Shown: one piece after another, positions 34,615 to 37,796 of the stretch | Layout: each line of letters starts with the position of its first letter | Position numbering within the stretch: the stretch's first letter is position 1 | Origin: CAYFFO01 sp964342485 | GTDB taxonomy: Bacteria; Chloroflexota; Dehalococcoidia; Lucifugimonadales; CAJWER01 | Direction of reading: 5' to 3' | Assembly (NCBI GenBank): GCA_964342485.1 | Contig: CAYFFO010000020.1 | Coordinates: 1-37,796 of the forward strand | Length of the DNA stretch: 37,796 bases | Program-made: the position numbers and the translations under genes | The notes under the pieces: generated by a model | Databases searched by the model: none | What the model saw: only the letters and a program-made list of their open reading frames with translations | What the model was told of the DNA's origin: nothing

Positions 34615-35625
34615 CTACCGTACTGTGAATTTTATCCTAGGATCCACTATAGCAAGCAATATATCCGATATCAAAGTGCCTACCACAGTTAATACACCTA
34701 ACATCAATACTATAAAACCTGCTAGTTGAGTATCTTCAATCAAAATCGCATCTAGTAAAACTGGCCCAAGTGTAGGCAGACTTAAAACCACAGAAACAAT
34801 AACGCTACCACCTACAAGGGAAGGTAATAAGTAACCTACAGTACTTATTAACGGATTAACTGCCACCCTAACAGGATATTTCAAAATTAACCTATATCGC
34901 TTAATTCCCTTTGCCATACCTGTAACCACATACGGTTTAGATAACTCGTCCAGTAAATTATTGCGCATTACACGAATCAATCCCGCTGTTCCTGAGGTGC
35001 CTAGTACAATAGCTGGTATCCATAAATGATTAATCAAATCAATAACTTTTGGGTAAGTCCAGGGGGCATTTATATATTTTGCAGAAAACAGACCACCAAC
35101 GCTTTGATCAAAATATGCAAATGCCAGATACATCAAAACTAGACCCAAAAGAAAATCAGGAACAGCCAATCCTGTAAAGCCCAGAAACGTAAATGTATAA
35201 TCGCCTATACTGTGTTGTCTTACAGCCGAATAAATCCCTACCGGTATAGCAAAAGTCCATGTTACTAAAATAGTGAATCCCGTCAGTACAACTGTAAGAT
35301 ATAACCGATCTCCAATCACTTCTTTAACTGGCTTTTGTGAATTAAGTGTTTCACCCCACGTAGCTATAGATCTACCTAAATCTCCATGCGCTATATTCCA
35401 AATCCACATCCCGTAACGTACATACATTGGTTCATCAAGTCCCAAATAACTGCGTAATTCCTGAGCTATCCTAAGATCACCGCTCACACCAACTTGCATC
35501 AACCTGTCTAGGAATCTATCTGCAGCGTCTCCTTCAGGCAGTTGTATGATTACAAAGGCAAGTACAGATATTATCCATACAGTAAAAATCGAAAGTATAA
35601 TCCGACGAGATATGTATGCAATCAT
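34615..35625 (-). CDS. orphan ABC transporter permease, DppB/OppB type
   Basis: A 336-residue permease with six membrane helices. MIAYISRRIILSIFTVW is the typical DppB N terminus, and the ATPase-contacting EAA loop is YVVTGMAKGIKRYRLILKYPVR. LDEPMYVRYGMWIWNIAHGDLG is the usual periplasmic loop. DppB normally pairs with DppC and works with ATPases DppD/F and a binding protein, importing peptides, nickel or similar solutes. None of these partners is in the window: both neighbours are hydrolases. It may pair with proteins encoded elsewhere or be a leftover of a lost operon; the coding sequence is intact. It lies 21 bases upstream of the amidohydrolase. Confidence 0.9.
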   Translation of the reverse strand: MIAYISRRIILSIFTVWIISVLAFVIIQLPEGDAADRFLDRLMQVGVSGDLRIAQELRSYLGLDEPMYVRYGMWIWNIAHGDLGRSIATWGETLNSQKPVKEVIGDRLYLTVVLTGFTILVTWTFAIPVGIYSAVRQHSIGDYTFTFLGFTGLAVPDFLLGLVLMYLAFAYFDQSVGGLFSAKYINAPWTYPKVIDLINHLWIPAIVLGTSGTAGLIRVMRNNLLDELSKPYVVTGMAKGIKRYRLILKYPVRVAVNPLISTVGYLLPSLVGGSVIVSVVLSLPTLGPVLLDAILIEDTQLAGFIVLMLGVLTVVGTLISDILLAIVDPRIKFTVR

Positions 35626-35752
35626 AAATCTTTTACCAAGCTAAATTATGACACCCTAATAAAATTAATTCTGTGCTCAAAACTCAAACCTTAAATGAAA
35701 CTAATTTAATCCTATTACTAAATAGCCTATATCCTTTTGGTAATTATCTTAG

Positions 35753-36886
35753 CTATATAGGCTCCACCAATGGCAAAATAGATTTAGGGTTTTCGATCAT
35801 CATCTTGTTAATTTGGGTATCTCCTACTCCTATTTGCCTAAGATATGGTAAGAATCGTTCTATAATAAATGAATATCCAAACCCACCGTACTTTTTCAAA
35901 TGTGTTTTCCAGCAAACGTCATGAGAAAGGAGAATTTTGTCTTCATATCCTGCTTCAATTAACTTGGATATTGAATGAGCGTCCTTTCCGGTCACACTTA
36001 AATCTAGACTAGTTTCTGGACTTATCGCATTGATTTGATCTACAGCATATTCTCGTCCAATCAAATCGAATTGTATATATACACCTCTAACCAAAAGGGA
36101 TTCCAACAATTCAAAATCACCTGCTATTTCGTCAGAATGTCCCATTATAACTCTTGTCAAATCAGCTCCTTCCTCCTCAACTAAATTAAGAGTTATATGC
36201 CTTTCCGAACCAGTACCACCGCGATGAAAGGTTATAGCTGCCCCCGTTTGTAAACTTGCCCTACTGGCCGCTCTGATACTTTTTTCTTCATTCCTGGTTA
36301 TTGGATCGCCGTTCACGCCAATCTCGCCAATTATCCCTGAGCGTATTCCTGTATCCCGGACTCCAATCTTCACATCATGTATAATTTCTGCAGTTATGGT
36401 ATCTACTGAAAGTTGGTCCATGTCTTCTGGATGAAAAACTTTCTGATAATAACCTGTACCCATTATTAGATTTATGCCTGTTGCCTGAGAAACTCTATTT
36501 AATGCTTCCGGATCTCGTTTCATTCCAATACTAGTCACATCAACTATGGTGCCACCACCACTTTCTTTAAACCAATTTACTTCATCTACCGCAACATTTT
36601 CATCATCCAGTACATAATTATCAGACAAAGGAGCGACATTTTTTGCTAAGTGTAGATTTTCAAAATCTAATTTTGCTTCCCAGATTTTCAGTTCGGTTGC
36701 AGGAAAGTCCTCAGAGGTCATTATAGGTTCAGATCTACCAGGGATATTTACCATCTTAAGATGTGGAATGTGATTCTTACGCAAATCGAGAAACAAATGC
36801 TCATGCATTAACGCGACACCGATATTATCAGGATCAACGGGCCCGCCAACAGTTATTACCTTACCTATATCGCTTTCATACTCCAT
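35753..36886 (-). CDS. phosphotriesterase-family metal hydrolase, probable lactonase
   Basis: A 377-residue TIM-barrel protein of the phosphotriesterase/PLL family. The metal motif is MHEHLF (His28, His30). The bridging position is Glu188 in GIIGEIGVNG, where true phosphotriesterases have a carboxylated lysine. ITFHRGG (His221), VIMGHSD (His250) and LLSHDVCWK (Asp323) complete the site. Glutamate at the bridge is known in PHP-type homologues. It likely hydrolyses a lactone or ester rather than an organophosphate, but the substrate is open. GGGAG lies before the ATG at 36886. It is the second gene of the redoxin-hydrolase-permease-hydrolase run. Confidence 0.9.
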   Translation of the reverse strand: MEYESDIGKVITVGGPVDPDNIGVALMHEHLFLDLRKNHIPHLKMVNIPGRSEPIMTSEDFPATELKIWEAKLDFENLHLAKNVAPLSDNYVLDDENVAVDEVNWFKESGGGTIVDVTSIGMKRDPEALNRVSQATGINLIMGTGYYQKVFHPEDMDQLSVDTITAEIIHDVKIGVRDTGIRSGIIGEIGVNGDPITRNEEKSIRAASRASLQTGAAITFHRGGTGSERHITLNLVEEEGADLTRVIMGHSDEIAGDFELLESLLVRGVYIQFDLIGREYAVDQINAISPETSLDLSVTGKDAHSISKLIEAGYEDKILLSHDVCWKTHLKKYGGFGYSFIIERFLPYLRQIGVGDTQINKMMIENPKSILPLVEPI

Positions 36887-36937
36887 ATTTATTACTCCCT
36901 TATCGAAGATAATAACGTGAACCCTTAAACAAAAAGA

Positions 36938-37567
36938 TCAGTTATATTTTATCGAATTTGAAATAGTAGCTGACAATTTATTCATCACTTCTTCCCATTC
37001 ACTTATGCTACCTTCACCATATCCTTTCCTGTATATAATTAACCCATTTTCATTAAAAGCAATTTTCGTAGACTGTTGAACTATATTCAAGGAACTTAGC
37101 ATACCTACTCCAGCAACGGAAATATCCCATGCATAGCCTCCTTTTTCACGTTGGGAATTTAGATCAATGAGAGTTTCTGTAGGATCAATACCTACACTAA
37201 AGAATTTCACTTTACCAATATAATCTGGATATATAGTGTGTAGCTTTTTTAACTCTTCTCTACACATGGGACAGAAAATGGCATTAAAAAAAAGAAAAGT
37301 AGGCTTACCATCTCTAAGTAATTCCCCTGTAGTTATTTCTGTCCCATCCAAAAGCGTCATCTTAACATCTGGGATTCTCTGACCTAGGTTGGCACCTTCT
37401 GTTATATTTTCAATCCTTTGATCAGAAACAGTTATTGATTTACTAACTTTAACAGCTGTTTCTGAACTTTGAGGTTCATTTATAAAAGATGATTTCTCAG
37501 AGCCACAACCAAGAATTGCAGTTATCAGGATAAATAGCAATATCTGGAGTAATAAAATATATTTCAC
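36938..37567 (-). CDS. lipoprotein thiol-disulfide redoxin (TlpA/AhpC-TSA-like)
   Basis: A 209-residue exported protein. Residues 1-20 form a lipoprotein signal with lipobox ILGC (lipidated Cys21), followed by a Ser/Glu-rich linker. A thioredoxin-like domain then has the active site CPMC (Cys99, Cys102) after FLFFNAIF and a cis-proline-type region near QQSTKIAFNENG. It is anchored outside the cytoplasmic membrane and probably reduces or isomerises disulfides, or delivers electrons to an outer redox protein. It begins the minus-strand run and ends 51 bases before the phosphotriesterase-like gene, so co-transcription is likely though a functional link is not obvious. Confidence 0.88.
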   Translation of the reverse strand: MKYILLLQILLFILITAILGCGSEKSSFINEPQSSETAVKVSKSITVSDQRIENITEGANLGQRIPDVKMTLLDGTEITTGELLRDGKPTFLFFNAIFCPMCREELKKLHTIYPDYIGKVKFFSVGIDPTETLIDLNSQREKGGYAWDISVAGVGMLSSLNIVQQSTKIAFNENGLIIYRKGYGEGSISEWEEVMNKLSATISNSIKYN

Positions 37568-37700
37568 ATCCGTGCCTCAAATGGTATATTTTCCGGACCA
37601 AATAGCACTTTTAAATTGTGACACATATCAATAATGATCTATTCCAATTCCCGTATAACACAATTGAATCTTAAGAACATTTCTTGCAATACAATCTCAA

Positions 37701-37752
37701 TGGACAGTTCTTAATCATTTGCCTATAATACGTGACTCAAACACCTTTGAGT
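37701..37752 (+). promoter_or_regulatory. near-consensus sigma-70 promoter with palindromic operator-like site
   Basis: TGGACA (37701-37706), a 17-base spacer and TATAAT (37724-37729) predict transcription starting near 37736. That point falls in a perfect inverted repeat, ACTCAAA (37735-37741) / TTTGAGT (37746-37752), with a four-base centre, in a good place for a repressor to bind or for a short 5' hairpin. It drives the gene starting at 37788. Confidence 0.6.
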
Positions 37753-37787
37753 ACTATTAAAAATAATTTTAACAAGATCGGACAAAT

Positions 37788-37796
37788 ATGAGTCAT
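37788..37796 (+). CDS. first codons of a gene running off the window
   Basis: ATG AGT CAT at the very end of the window, with GGA six bases upstream and a strong promoter with palindrome at 37701-37752. Only three codons are visible, so nothing can be said about the product. Confidence 0.3.

Noticed and set aside
1..37796. CRISPR arrays, insertion sequences, prophage, toxin-antitoxin or defence genes
   Set aside because: No regularly spaced repeats, transposase, integrase, phage or recognisable defence genes were seen; the RHH-like gene has no toxin partner.

Overview
The window is AT-rich and gene-dense, with divergent and convergent genes, short intergenic spaces and frequent TTG/GTG start codons. 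It has no tRNA, rRNA, CRISPR array, transposase or phage gene that I can recognise. The gene set mixes housekeeping genes (aroC, fhs, moeA, secD/secF, cca, def, mutL, pyrD, rnd) with four MFS exporters, an FMN alpha-hydroxy-acid dehydrogenase, two metal-dependent hydrolases, a sialidase-like beta-propeller and a FadN-like 3-hydroxyacyl-CoA dehydrogenase. This suggests a heterotrophic, respiring bacterium with a streamlined low-GC genome. My best guess is a marine Chloroflexota lineage such as SAR202, but that is inference from gene content and style, not from a marker comparison.

Layout. 1-4423: surface polysaccharide genes (the 3' part of a GT4 glycosyltransferase, a probable decayed gene, an O-antigen ligase-like protein, an NAD-sugar epimerase). 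4654-8363: a lactate-oxidase-type flavoenzyme, chorismate synthase, a striking GC-rich stem-loop at 7004-7080, and an MFS exporter. 8652-13680 (+): fhs-moeA, then a BNR/Asp-box protein and a DapA/NAL-family aldolase. 13704-18593 (-): a compact def-cca-secD-secF operon with overlapping or nearly touching genes. 18610-18709 is a run of 100 N flanked by an exact 55-base duplication, almost certainly a scaffolding artefact. 18765-19146 is noncoding and rich in stem-loops. 19147-23137: mutL, a threonine/serine dehydratase and pyrD. 23197-24206: an unrecognised 253-residue protein and a 63-residue ribbon-helix-helix-like protein behind a good sigma-70 promoter.

24255-33171 carries three further MFS exporters, a Cof-type HAD phosphatase followed by a PfkB sugar kinase, a tiny one-helix membrane ORF, a dehydrogenase lacking the crotonase half of FadN, and RNase D. 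33373-37567 holds a cupin and a minus-strand run of four genes: redoxin lipoprotein, phosphotriesterase-like lactonase, a lone DppB-type permease and an amidohydrolase. This last run looks like a small accessory catabolic unit. The window ends with a near-consensus promoter, a palindrome at the predicted start of transcription, and the first codons of a gene that runs off the edge.

No clear defence system or other complete undescribed system is visible. The best leads are the two structured noncoding elements (7004-7080 and 18858-19071), the paired unknown/RHH genes at 23197-24206, the orphan-permease hydrolase cluster, and the sialidase-like/aldolase pair.
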